From NCBI GenBank assembly GCA_001786095.1, contig MFVN01000032.1:1-17931 (forward strand): DNA of 17,931 nucleotides. Direction: 5' to 3'. Positions within the stretch are counted from its first letter, which is position 1, and each line of letters begins with the position of its first letter. The notes under the pieces were generated by a model. The model saw nothing but the letters and a program-made list of their open reading frames with translations. It had not been told where the DNA came from and ran no database searches. Positions 1 to 6,068 of this stretch are shown in pieces. A program made the position numbers and the translations under genes. The stretch is from Candidatus Nomurabacteria bacterium RIFCSPLOWO2_02_FULL_42_17 (GTDB lineage Bacteria; Patescibacteriota; Minisyncoccia; Phycocordibacterales; MFVN01).

Positions 1-718
1 TAACTTTTCCGAGTTGTTGATATTCGCCGTTTGTTAAGGAAGCATCAAGTGAACCCAATTGCTCTACATCAATAGCTTCCACACCTTTCATGCGTTCTTT
101 GGGAATATAAGCGTCCATAACGGTAGACTTTTTAGATAAATTTTTTACGGCTTTCAAGCAAGCAATTAACTGTTCTCGCTCAAGCGATTCTTCGGACTGG
201 CTACAAATATCCATACTAACGCCCGCATTCTTAACTTCCTTAACCATAGTTTCAGCGGCGTTGACATTAGCTTTACTGGCGCCCAAGTCCCTAGCTAAAG
301 CCGGTTTCTTGGCAACCAAATCTTTGGCGATTCTTATTATTTCATCTTCTAAATTTTCGGCTGAAATACTGGTTAAGCGCGCAAGCACTTCTTTTTGATA
401 AGTGCTTGCCAAGTCCTGTTTTTCCGGATCGGCGCGGTAAATGTCATGCTTGATGGCAATTTCCACGGCTTGATTGAAATTCTTGTCAAAAGCGGTGGCG
501 CACTCGCTACGCGTATCGCAACCGAGCTCTTGCGCTACGGGTATAAGTTCGGTCGGGATGGTTTCGGCGGAAATTGCGGTTTCGGTTGTCGTTGTTTCAG
601 TCGTCGTGGTTGTTTCTTCTTGGGCAAAAACAAGTCCCGCCAAACCTAAAGCCAACAACACTAAAAGCCCCGCCAATGCTATGACTGGAATCGGATTTGT
701 TAATTTAAAGCTTTTCAT
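1..718 (-). CDS. Secreted or membrane-anchored protein of unknown function (partial, C-terminus outside window)
   Basis: An open frame runs from an ATG at 718 to the left edge, giving the first 239 residues with no stop. The N-terminus (MKSFKLTNPIPV, then a Leu/Ala/Val-rich stretch ending near VFAQ) is a clear signal peptide or membrane anchor, residues about 10-32. It is followed by a low-complexity Thr/Glu linker (ETTTTETTTTET) and then a mostly helical, charged region. Four cysteines occur in two pairs (GCDTRSEC and DICSQSEESLEREQLIAC), spaced so that disulfides are possible in an exported protein. The ATG is chosen because the signal peptide starts there; no Shine-Dalgarno is visible. It lies 26 bp downstream of the NPF-repeat membrane protein on the same strand and is probably cotranscribed with it. 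I do not recognise the family. Confidence 0.8.
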   Translation of the reverse strand, partial: MKSFKLTNPIPVIALAGLLVLLALGLAGLVFAQEETTTTTETTTTETAISAETIPTELIPVAQELGCDTRSECATAFDKNFNQAVEIAIKHDIYRADPEKQDLASTYQKEVLARLTSISAENLEDEIIRIAKDLVAKKPALARDLGASKANVNAAETMVKEVKNAGVSMDICSQSEESLEREQLIACLKAVKNLSKKSTVMDAYIPKERMKGVEAIDVEQLGSLDASLTNGEYQQLGKV

Positions 719-744
719 ATTTATACTAATTTAACTTTTAATAA

Positions 745-1014
745 TTATTGGAAAGGATTGAGGGTGTTTTTTGCCTCTTCAAACGGATTAGACGAAACGC
801 CCTCCAGAGGATTGGCGACCTTGAAAGGATTGGCGGCCTTGGCGGCGTCATCGCCGGCCTTGGCGGCCATTTCTTTTTGTTGGGCTTCAATGTCGGCTTG
901 GGCCGCGACCTTACCGGCGGCAACACCTTTTTTATATTGAGCGGAACCATACCAATATGCCCCACCCAAAACGACGACCAGAACAACAATCATGACTAAA
1001 TTTTTATTATTCAT
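745..1014 (-). CDS. Small single-pass membrane protein with NPF repeats, unknown function
   Basis: This 89-residue protein has a short N-terminal Lys patch and one membrane segment (about residues 6-22, Val/Leu/Gly-rich). An Ala/Lys/Gln-rich, probably helical stretch follows (about 28-60). The C-terminal tail carries Asn-Pro-Phe/Leu motifs at residues 62-64 (NPF), 68-70 (NPL), 76-78 (NPF) and 86-88 (NPF), the last one residue from the end. Three other frames are also open across this stretch, but only this one gives a sensible topology. Upstream lies a long hairpin-rich leader; downstream, 26 bp away, is the exported protein at 718-1. No family is recognised. The regular NPF spacing suggests a peptide-binding tail, but that is inference. 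Confidence 0.75.
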   Translation of the reverse strand: MNNKNLVMIVVLVVVLGGAYWYGSAQYKKGVAAGKVAAQADIEAQQKEMAAKAGDDAAKAANPFKVANPLEGVSSNPFEEAKNTLNPFQ

Positions 1015-1165
1015 ATTATTTTTTTTCCGCCAGAGGCGGATCAGCCTTTGGCTGAATTTTTTCTCTCATAAACAAGAGAAAACGCCAACCTCGTGACTAG
1101 CGAGGCACCGGCCTTAAATGATAACTCCTAGGAGCCTTAACATAATTTTAGATGGCTCGCGTATA
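1015..1165 (-). promoter_or_regulatory. Structured 5' leader / repeat cluster upstream of the NPF membrane protein
   Basis: The stretch before the ATG at 1014 is packed with perfect hairpins: TCCGCC/GGCGGA (1026-1031 with 1035-1040, loop AGA), TCAGCC/GGCTGA (1041-1046 with 1050-1055, loop TTT), TTTTCTCT/AGAGAAAA (1059-1066 with 1075-1082) and CCTCG/CGAGG (1089-1093 with 1101-1105). The self-complementary CTCCTAGGAG lies at about 1125-1134. A weak minus-strand promoter (TTACGC, 17 bp, TATTAT) lies just beyond the upstream edge. Read on the minus strand, this would be a roughly 150-nt leader. The first two hairpins may instead be dispersed genomic repeats. It matches no riboswitch class I know. 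Confidence 0.4.
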
Positions 1166-1202
1166 AATAATACCGCAAATGGCAAAAATGCGTAAAGGGA
1201 GT

Positions 1203-1211
1203 TTATCCACA
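1203..1211 (+). promoter_or_regulatory. Single consensus DnaA box
   Basis: TTATCCACA is an exact match to the classical DnaA-box consensus. It stands alone, with no cluster or AT-rich unwinding element nearby, so it is not evidence for an origin. A chance match or DnaA-titration/regulatory site is possible. Confidence 0.3.
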
Positions 1212-1220
1212 TGGGGCAAT

Positions 1221-1256
1221 AACAAAATTCCCCCGCCTCGGCGGGGGAATTTTGTT
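1221..1256 (-). terminator. Terminator of the minus-strand HU gene
   Basis: A perfect 17-bp inverted repeat has arms 1221-1237 and 1240-1256 and only 2 bp between them, with a GC-rich top (CCCCCGCC/GGCGGGGG) and an A/T base (AACAAAATT/AATTTTGTT). It lies 35 bp past the HU stop codon. The A/T base provides a U-rich 3' side in either direction, so it may act on both strands. A second hairpin (CCCGACT/AGTCGGG, 1267-1273 with 1277-1283) sits between it and the HU stop. Confidence 0.75.
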
Positions 1257-1290
1257 AAGTAGCCACCCCGACTAGAAGTCGGGAAAGAAT

Positions 1291-1572
1291 CTAGAGTATA
1301 GCTTCCTTGGCGGACTTGGCCATGCGGAATTTAACCACAGTCTTGGCCGGGATTTGAATGGTCTGGCCAGTGGCTGGGTTACGGCCCATGCGAGCGGCGC
1401 GGTGCTTCTTTACAAGCTTACCGAGTCCGGGTACCGTGAACTCGCCCGATTTCTTGGTCTCTTTATAAGCCAAGTCCACGAACGCGTCCATCATTTCTAC
1501 GACCTCCTTCTTTGACTTGCCGAGCTTATCAGCCAGCGCGGCAATCGTTTGCGATTTAGTCATTTTTGCCAT
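1291..1572 (-). CDS. HU-family DNA-binding protein (paralogue 1)
   Basis: This is a 93-residue HU/IHF-fold histone-like protein that binds and bends DNA as a dimer. It has the family's full length and layout: two N-terminal helices (MTKSQTIAALADKLGKSKKE), the central FTVPGLGKLVKKHRAARMGRNP signature, the arm with GRNPATGQTIQIPAKTVVKF that inserts Pro into the minor groove, and the C-terminal helix (RMAKSAKEAIL). The Pro of RNPATG is kept. It is divergent from a second HU gene (1722-1997) across a 149-bp shared control region, and is followed by two hairpins acting as terminator. HU versus IHF cannot be told from sequence alone. Confidence 0.97.
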   Translation of the reverse strand: MAKMTKSQTIAALADKLGKSKKEVVEMMDAFVDLAYKETKKSGEFTVPGLGKLVKKHRAARMGRNPATGQTIQIPAKTVVKFRMAKSAKEAIL

Positions 1573-1604
1573 AGTGCTTTTAAAAGTTAATTAATAATAG
1601 CCCT

Positions 1605-1666
1605 ATTATACAGAATTCCGGAAACTACGCAATGCTATTGCGTTTTCCCGGCTGGGGATTTAAAAT
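1605..1666. promoter_or_regulatory. Back-to-back promoters of the two HU genes sharing a palindromic -35 region
   Basis: For the minus HU gene, TATAAT (complement of 1605-1610) is preceded at 16 bp by TTGCGT (complement of 1627-1632). For the plus HU gene, TTGCGT (1638-1643) is followed at 17 bp by TAAAAT (1661-1666). The two -35 boxes are the arms of a perfect palindrome, CGCAAT-gct-ATTGCG (1628-1642). A second inverted repeat, ATAATAG-cc-CTATTAT (1594-1609), overlaps the minus -10 and start site and could be an operator. Promoters are assigned by hexamer match and spacing only. Confidence 0.55.
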
Positions 1667-1721
1667 ACCCCTAGTTATTAATAAGCGGTCGAGTATTATC
1701 AAAAAATCTTTATATATCAAA

Positions 1722-1997
1722 ATGAATAAACAATCTTTAGTAGAAGTGGTTTACGGCAAGCTGGGTGGCACCAAAACACAGGCCGAAGAAATCGTGGATA
1801 TGATGATTGGCTCGATCGTTTCCGAGCTTAGAAACGGGGGTGAAGTTTCAATAGCGGGTCTGGGAATCTTTTCGGTCAAACAGCGCGCCGCGCGCATGGC
1901 GCGCAACCCTAAAACGGGCGAACAGGTCAGTGTAGCCGCCACCAAAGTTCCAAAATTCCGCGCGGCTAAGGCATTGAAAGACGCGGTGAAGGGCTAA
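1722..1997 (+). CDS. HU-family DNA-binding protein (paralogue 2)
   Basis: This is a 91-residue HU/IHF-fold protein that binds DNA as a dimer. The frame stays open upstream to 1632, but homology to HU begins at the ATG at 1722 (MNKQSLVEVVYGKLGGTKTQ), and the upstream 30 codons cover the promoter region, so that start is rejected. The signature GEVSIAGLGIFSVKQRAARMARNPKTGEQ and the C-terminal helix (KFRAAKALKDAVKG) are intact. It differs from the neighbouring HU at many positions, so the pair is an old duplication or two specialised subunits rather than a recent copy. It converges with the ZIP transporter gene across 27 bp with no obvious hairpin terminator. Confidence 0.96.
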   Translation: MNKQSLVEVVYGKLGGTKTQAEEIVDMMIGSIVSELRNGGEVSIAGLGIFSVKQRAARMARNPKTGEQVSVAATKVPKFRAAKALKDAVKG

Positions 1998-2024
1998 ACA
2001 GTTTTTAATACAGATAAAACAAAC

Positions 2025-2801
2025 TTACTCAACTAAAAGCAGGAGAAACATAAGACCAAAACCGATCAGAATGGAAAATACTTGGCCGATGGATTTACGC
2101 GGGTTGGTTTCTTTTTGAAGTTCCGGGACTAAGTCCGAGCCGGCGATATAAATGAAACCGCCCGCGGCGAAGGCAATCGCCGCGGGCGTAAAATCCGCGA
2201 GCGCGCCACCTAAAACTAAAACTAGAATAGCGCCGAAAACAGCCATAAAGGCCGAGAGAAAATTAAACCAAAGCGCGCGACTGCGTGAGAAACCAGAATG
2301 TAATAGTAGACCAAAATCGCTTATTTCCTGTGGTATCTCGTGTAAAATAACAGCCAGCGCGGTTGCTAAACCAACTGCCGGCGAAACCAGAAAACCGGCG
2401 GTAATAAGTACTCCATCAATAAAATTGTGAACACCATCGGCAAAAAGAACCATTACGCCCAGGGGTTTAGGACTGTGATCGTGTGTACGGCTTTCAATCC
2501 CTTCTTCAAAATGTCCGTGGCGATGACGCCATAAGAGAAATTTTTCCAAAACAAAGAAAAAAATCAGACCGGCTAATATAGATAACGAGATTATAAAAGG
2601 CGCCAAATTATTTTCTTCGCTGAAAACGGACGGTAAAAGATGTATAAAAACATCACCAAAAAGCGCGCCCACCGATAAACTAACAATGAAAAATATCAAC
2701 CGGCGTAAGGTTTTTTCCTTAAAAGAAAGCGTAAAAAGCCCAATGAAAGAGATTAGGCTCACCACCCCAACCGCTAAAAGCGAATAAATCCAAACATTCA
2801 T
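2025..2801 (-). CDS. ZIP-family divalent metal transporter
   Basis: This 258-residue polytopic membrane protein has about eight hydrophobic segments. ZIP proteins carry Zn2+ or other divalent metals into the cytoplasm. Diagnostic features are the His-rich cytoplasmic loop (WRHRHGH, residues 91-97, and THDH near 106-109), the TM4 metal site ADGVHNFIDG (121-130, with H125, N126 and D129) and the TM5 site LHEIPQEISDFG (153-164, with H154, E155 and E159). The length is normal for the bacterial ZupT/GufA-like branch. Substrate cannot be decided from sequence. It is transcribed toward the plus HU gene. The start ATG at 2801 is set by the first membrane segment; no Shine-Dalgarno is seen. Confidence 0.93.
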   Translation of the reverse strand: MNVWIYSLLAVGVVSLISFIGLFTLSFKEKTLRRLIFFIVSLSVGALFGDVFIHLLPSVFSEENNLAPFIISLSILAGLIFFFVLEKFLLWRHRHGHFEEGIESRTHDHSPKPLGVMVLFADGVHNFIDGVLITAGFLVSPAVGLATALAVILHEIPQEISDFGLLLHSGFSRSRALWFNFLSAFMAVFGAILVLVLGGALADFTPAAIAFAAGGFIYIAGSDLVPELQKETNPRKSIGQVFSILIGFGLMFLLLLVE

Positions 2802-2847
2802 GATGGGGTTATTTTACCAAAAAAATGCTAATATCTAAACACAACAC

Positions 2848-2918
2848 CGGGCCGTAGTGTAATGGTAGCACGAGTCTTTTGGGAAGATTTAGTCCGAGTT
2901 CGAATCTCGGCGGCCCGA
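2848..2918 (+). tRNA. tRNA-Pro(UGG)
   Basis: A full cloverleaf is present: acceptor CGGGCCG/CGGCCCG (2848-2854 with 2911-2917), D-stem GTGT/GCAC, anticodon stem 2873-2877 with 2885-2889, anticodon TGG at 2880-2882 with G37, and T-stem CCGAG/CTCGG with loop TTCGAAT. C1-G72 and A73 fit proline identity. No CCA is encoded (ATT follows). An extended -10 (TGC then TAATAT, 2829-2834) lies 13 bp upstream. It converges on yraN with 4 bp between them. Confidence 0.95.
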
Positions 2919-2922
2919 TTTT

Positions 2923-3339
2923 TCAAGCAACGATATCTTCAATTAAACTAACACGGGCGGTTTTGTCCTTTAGATTCAAAAGGACAACAGCTATGTCTAG
3001 TTGCCATTCTTGGTTGTCCTTTATCTTTCTCTCAAGTAAATATGTCTGTATCGCGCGGTGTAAACGTTTAATTTTACCAGGATGCACGTTTTCTTCAGGC
3101 CTATACTCATCTTGGTTGGTTACACGTGTAACACCCACCTCTGATGTTACACGTGTAACACTTTTTACTTCTACAAAATGAATCTTATTATCCTTCTCGG
3201 CAACAATATCTAATTCTCCCCATTTCTTTGTATAATTACGCTCAATTACCGAAAAACCGCCCTTTTCTAAGAATTTACAAGCGAGATCCTCCCCTATTTC
3301 TCCGGTTTTCTGTGTTTGTGAAGTAAATATTTTAGGCAT
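2923..3339 (-). CDS. YraN/UPF0102 family predicted endonuclease-like protein with palindrome-encoded insert
   Basis: This 138-residue protein has the restriction-endonuclease-like UPF0102 signature: GEIGEDLACKFLEKGGFSVIERN (helix), WGELDIVAE (acidic core), then HFVEVKS. The Glu, Asp and EVK residues form the PD-(D/E)xK-like site. The family's biological role is not firmly known. The start is placed at ATG 3339 (MPKIFTSQ); the frame also opens at a TTG at 3360, but those seven codons would just translate a palindrome. After EVK comes SVTRVTSEVGVTRVTNQ, where VTRVT is repeated at a 9-residue pitch because two copies of the palindrome GTTACACGTGTAAC lie in the coding DNA. The EVK-to-KRL distance is about 12 residues longer than I expect for the family. 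Confidence 0.88.
   Translation of the reverse strand: MPKIFTSQTQKTGEIGEDLACKFLEKGGFSVIERNYTKKWGELDIVAEKDNKIHFVEVKSVTRVTSEVGVTRVTNQDEYRPEENVHPGKIKRLHRAIQTYLLERKIKDNQEWQLDIAVVLLNLKDKTARVSLIEDIVA
3119..3160. repeat. Two in-gene copies of the palindrome GTTACACGTGTAAC
   Basis: Perfect 14-bp palindromes lie at 3119-3132 and 3146-3159; the second extends to 16 bp at 3145-3160. They are 27 bp apart, exactly nine codons, so both read VTRVT in yraN. Identical copies in frame in the coding region, plus a third just before the start codon, point to a mobile or dispersed palindromic element. Confidence 0.9.
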
Positions 3340-3341
3340 AT

Positions 3342-3357
3342 TGTTACACGTGTAACA
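3342..3357. repeat. Third copy of the TGTTACACGTGTAACA palindrome, at the yraN start
   Basis: This 16-bp perfect palindrome ends 2 bp upstream of the yraN ATG, in the ribosome-binding position. It could act as an operator, a translational hairpin, or simply be another copy of the element found inside yraN. Confidence 0.85.
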
Positions 3358-3526
3358 CAATAACTAAATGTTTCATATGAAACGTAATATCTATAATGGA
3401 CAATGGATTTTGTCCTTTATAAACATTACCAACATAGTTTTCCCCACTATTTTTCAAAATGTCCTTTATATTTCAGAAAATTTCTAAAGGACATCATAAA
3501 GGACAAAGAAATACATTTTGTCCTTA

Positions 3527-3598
3527 TGCCCCCAGACGGATTCGAACCGCCATCACTAGTTCCGAAGACTAGTGCTCTGTCCATTGAGCTATGAGGGC
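3527..3598 (-). tRNA. tRNA-Arg(UCG)
   Basis: On the minus strand the acceptor is GCCCTCA/TGGGGGC (one T-G wobble) with A73. The D-stem is GCTC/GAGC, the anticodon stem CTAGT/ACTAG with loop CTTCGGA giving anticodon TCG, and the T-stem GGCGG/CCGTC with loop TTCGAAT. No CCA is encoded. A plus-strand frame across it (3403-3594) is a false ORF. A possible -10 (TATGAT, complement of 3624-3629) lies 25 bp upstream. The TTGTCCTT hairpin at 3499-3525 follows it immediately and may help end transcription or guide 3' processing. Confidence 0.95.
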
Positions 3599-3647
3599 CC
3601 CACTTCGCTCTGAAACTACTGAAATCATACTTTATTTTGAGATTTTA

Positions 3648-3656
3648 TGCTATAAT
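3648..3656 (+). promoter_or_regulatory. Extended -10 promoter for tRNA-Gly and probably cca
   Basis: TGC followed by TATAAT (3651-3656) is a perfect extended -10. There is no convincing -35 at 16-18 bp. The start site would be near 3663, giving a leader of about 24 nt before the tRNA. Confidence 0.6.
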
Positions 3657-3686
3657 TTTTCCGTTTTATATTATTAACTATTTAAC

Positions 3687-3757
3687 GCGGTCATGGTTTA
3701 GTGGCAGAACACGTCCTTGCCAAGGATGAGACGGGAGTTCGATTCTCCCTGACCGCA
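3687..3757 (+). tRNA. tRNA-Gly(GCC)
   Basis: The acceptor is GCGGTCA/TGACCGC with A73. The D-stem is GTTT/GAAC, the anticodon stem CGTCC/GGATG with loop TTGCCAA giving anticodon GCC, and the T-stem GGGAG/CTCCC with loop TTCGATT. No CCA is encoded. The cca start codon is only 18 bp beyond it, so tRNA and cca are probably on one transcript. Confidence 0.96.
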
Positions 3758-3775
3758 ATACAAAAAATAAAAACA

Positions 3776-5251
3776 ATGCTCGAAAATAAAGAATTTAAAA
3801 TACCACAAGAAATAGCGGACGTCTGCGCTATGTTAAATAAGGCTGGTTTCGAGGTCTATTTAGTAGGGGGATGCGTGCGTGACCTTATCTTAGGAAGAAT
3901 TCCTAAAGACTGGGACATAACTACTAACGCCAAACCTGAGGAAATAGTTAAAATTTTCCCAAAAACTGTCTATGAAAATACTTTTGGCACGGTTGTAGTC
4001 ATTAACGAAACGGAAAATAACACGCTTAAGGTGGTTGAAATTACGCCGTATCGTCTAGAAGGTAAATACACCGACAAACGCCACCCTGATTCAATAAAGT
4101 GGGCCGATAATTTAGAAGACGATCTTAAGCGTCGCGATTTTACCGTGAATGCCATGGCTTATAAACCTTCAACGGGTGAAATAGTAGACTTTTTTGATGG
4201 TAAAAAAGACCTGAAAAATAAGATTATACACGCGGTGGGGGAGGCGGATGAACGTTTTCGCGAAGATGCCCTACGCATGTTGCGGGCGGTGCGATTGGCC
4301 TGCGAGTTGGGTTTTGTTATGGCGGATGAAATCACTCGGGCTATTACTAAAAACGCCTCGCTTATTAAAGAAATCTCCGCCGAACGGACACGTGACGAGT
4401 TTTTGAAAATAATTGAATCACCTGAACCTATGGCCGGTCTGGCGCTTACCCAGAAACTAGGACTTTTAAAACACATAATTCCGGAATTAGAAGAGGGGAT
4501 TGGGTGTAAACAAAACAGCGACCATATCTATGAGGTTTTTGAGCATCTTTCGCGCGCGCTTCAGCACTCGGCCGATCGTCAATGGCCGTTAGGGGTGCGT
4601 TTGGCAACGCTTTTTCACGATATTGGCAAACCGCGCGCGCGCGAATGGTTAAAAGAGAAAGGTGATTATACTTTTTATGGGCACGATGTAATCGGCGCGC
4701 GCGTGGTTGAGAAAATTCTGGCGCGCCTGTGTATGCCTAAAAAAGAAAGTGAAAAGATTGTGAAACTGGTGCGTTATCATATGTTTTTTTCGGACACGGA
4801 CCAAATAACGCTTTCGGCTGTGCGACGGCTGGTGAAAAATGTCGGACCGGAGAATGTCTGGGACCTAATGAAAGTCCGTCAATGCGATCGTATTGGTATG
4901 GGTCGGCCAAAAGAATCGCCTTACCGCCTGCGTAAATACGAAGCCATGATTGAAGAGGCCGCGCGCGCGCCAGTTTCGGTTTCTATGCTGAAAATAAACG
5001 GCAATCGACTGATGAAAATTAGTGACGAAAAACCGGGTCCTCGGCTTGGTTGGATTTTACACGCGCTTCTGGAAGAAGTGCTGGAGAATCCGGACTTGAA
5101 CACGGTTGAATATATGGAAAAACGGGCAATTGAGTTTTCTAAACTGCCAGAAATTGAATTAAAAAAACTAGGTTTAGTGGGAAAAGAAAAAAAGTTGGAA
5201 GAAGAAGAAAAAGAACTCACCCTAATCCGCCGACGCCATTTTGTTAAATAA
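3776..5251 (+). CDS. cca: tRNA nucleotidyltransferase (CCA-adding enzyme) with HD domain
   Basis: This 491-residue class II nucleotidyltransferase adds CCA to tRNA 3' ends. The head domain carries YLVGGCVRDLILG (residues 28-40), the catalytic aspartates in KDWDITT (D45, D47), the RRDFTVNAMA motif (119-128) and the EDALRMLR template motif (163-170). The C-terminal half has an HD domain, LFHDIGKP (H281, D282), as in bacterial CCA enzymes with phosphohydrolase activity, and a Lys/Glu-rich tail. The frame is open back to 3701 inside tRNA-Gly; the ATG at 3776, 18 bp past the tRNA, is the sensible start. It is essential here because none of the three tRNAs in the window encodes CCA. CCA-adding rather than A-adding or poly(A) activity is inferred from this context. 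Confidence 0.95.
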   Translation: MLENKEFKIPQEIADVCAMLNKAGFEVYLVGGCVRDLILGRIPKDWDITTNAKPEEIVKIFPKTVYENTFGTVVVINETENNTLKVVEITPYRLEGKYTDKRHPDSIKWADNLEDDLKRRDFTVNAMAYKPSTGEIVDFFDGKKDLKNKIIHAVGEADERFREDALRMLRAVRLACELGFVMADEITRAITKNASLIKEISAERTRDEFLKIIESPEPMAGLALTQKLGLLKHIIPELEEGIGCKQNSDHIYEVFEHLSRALQHSADRQWPLGVRLATLFHDIGKPRAREWLKEKGDYTFYGHDVIGARVVEKILARLCMPKKESEKIVKLVRYHMFFSDTDQITLSAVRRLVKNVGPENVWDLMKVRQCDRIGMGRPKESPYRLRKYEAMIEEAARAPVSVSMLKINGNRLMKISDEKPGPRLGWILHALLEEVLENPDLNTVEYMEKRAIEFSKLPEIELKKLGLVGKEKKLEEEEKELTLIRRRHFVK

Positions 5252-5263
5252 CCCCTACAAACA

Positions 5264-5296
5264 AAGGTCTGTAGAAGTCAAACTTCTACAGACCTT
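5264..5296. repeat. REP hairpin, family 1, downstream of RAYT 1
   Basis: A perfect 15-bp stem (5264-5278 with 5282-5296) has loop CAA and core GTAGAAGT/ACTTCTAC. It ends one base before the RAYT stop codon. The outer flank on the gene-distal side matches that of the upstream copy for about 15 bp (both read ACC-N-TTGTTT on the minus strand), so the repeat unit is longer than the hairpin. It may double as the terminator. Confidence 0.9.
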
Positions 5297-5297
5297 A

Positions 5298-5996
5298 TTA
5301 GTCAATGGTTAAATCACCTAGGAAATCATCTGTTTTGCGGGCAATCATAGAATCATAAGAAAATTTTTTATATTCTGATGGTTTTGAAAAAAGCTTACCT
5401 AGCAACTCTTTATTAACAATCGGTGATTTTCTTTTTCCGGAATAGTCAGCCAAACTACAAAAATTATATGTTTGAGCAAAATTATATGCCTTATCAAATT
5501 CTTCAATAGCTTTTTGAAGGCCTCTTGGATACAACTCAAAAGGATTTTTTACTTGGATATACACACTCAAGTCACGTAAATACATATCTTTATCTACACG
5601 TCGTGCCTTATATGAACCTTGAAAAAGTGTTCCAACTTCTTTATATTTTGTATTAAAATAATTTGTCATTCCTGTTCCTAATTTACGCATAAACCTGGAA
5701 ATACCATTTTTTTGAATTTCTTTTAATAAAAGATGGTAGTGATTCTCCATTAAACAATAAGCTAAAATTATGACTAGGGGTTTTTGGTTGGGCCAATGTT
5801 TGGGCCGACCAAATAATGAAATATTATATTTCTGTAATTCTCTATCCCAATTATCAATGGCGTTTTCATCATTAAAATAATAGAGCATTTTCAAAAAACG
5901 CCACTTGTCTGAAATTTCACGCACAATTGGCATTTTTCTATGTCCTCGATTAAAAACATGAACATATGAACCAACAGTAAATAAGTCCTTTCTCAT
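5298..5996 (-). CDS. REP-associated tyrosine transposase (RAYT, Y1/IS200-like), family 1
   Basis: This HUH-superfamily single-strand transposase should nick and move REP hairpins. The start at ATG 5996 (MRKDLF) gives 232 residues. It aligns the N-terminus with the second RAYT here (MRKTVF) and lies 10 nt past a perfect TATAAT; ATGs at 6008 and 6017 would fall at or in the promoter. The HUH motif is in MENHYHLLL (about residues 83-91), the candidate catalytic Tyr in MTNYFNTKY (about 113), followed by GTLFQGSYKA and the C-terminal helical region. REP hairpins flank it on both sides (5264-5296 and 6019-6047). The coding region is AT-rich compared with its neighbours. It appears intact. Confidence 0.93.
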   Translation of the reverse strand: MRKDLFTVGSYVHVFNRGHRKMPIVREISDKWRFLKMLYYFNDENAIDNWDRELQKYNISLFGRPKHWPNQKPLVIILAYCLMENHYHLLLKEIQKNGISRFMRKLGTGMTNYFNTKYKEVGTLFQGSYKARRVDKDMYLRDLSVYIQVKNPFELYPRGLQKAIEEFDKAYNFAQTYNFCSLADYSGKRKSPIVNKELLGKLFSKPSEYKKFSYDSMIARKTDDFLGDLTID

Positions 5997-6006
5997 ATTA
6001 CTAACC

Positions 6007-6034
6007 ATTATAAACAACGGTCTGTAGAAGTCAA
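6007..6034 (-). promoter_or_regulatory. Promoter of RAYT 1 with its -35 in the REP loop
   Basis: On the minus strand TTGACT (complement of 6029-6034) is followed after 16 bp by TATAAT (complement of 6007-6012), a near-consensus sigma-70 promoter. The -35 spans the hairpin loop (TTG) of the upstream REP. The start site would be near 6000, a few bases before the ATG at 5996. The downstream REP copy has the same TTGACT but TGTAGG at the -10 position. Confidence 0.65.
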
Positions 6035-6047
6035 ACTTCTACGGACC
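6019..6047. repeat. REP hairpin, family 1, upstream of RAYT 1
   Basis: A 13-bp stem (6019-6031 with 6035-6047, one T-G pair) has loop CAA. It is nearly identical to the copy at 5264-5296 and in the same orientation. It supplies the -35 of the transposase gene. Confidence 0.9.
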
Positions 6048-6068
6048 ATAAGTTATTTTAATTCAAGC

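Larger units (their letters stand above)
2963..3526. repeat. Dispersed TTGTCCTTTA repeat family (eight copies, both orientations)
   Basis: Plus-orientation copies lie at 2963, 3014, 3410, 3460 (TGTCCTTTA) and 3518 (TTGTCCTTA). Inverted copies lie at 2979, 3485 and 3497. They form perfect stems: 2963-2971 with 2979-2987 (inside yraN), 3459-3468 with 3485-3494, and 3499-3507 with 3517-3525. The last stem abuts the 3' end of tRNA-Arg. Five copies are packed into 3410-3526, a stretch with no credible gene. Confidence 0.8.

Noticed and set aside
1203..1211. Replication origin suggested by a DnaA box
   Set aside because: Only one exact box, no cluster, no dnaA or dnaN nearby.
2963..3526. CRISPR array
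   Set aside because: Repeats are only 9-10 bp, in both orientations, irregularly spaced, and no cas genes are present.
3403..3594. Plus-strand ORF of 63 codons ending GFEPPSLVPKTSALSIEL
   Set aside because: It is a translation of the reverse complement of tRNA-Arg plus repeat DNA; such false proteins are common where tRNAs are missed.
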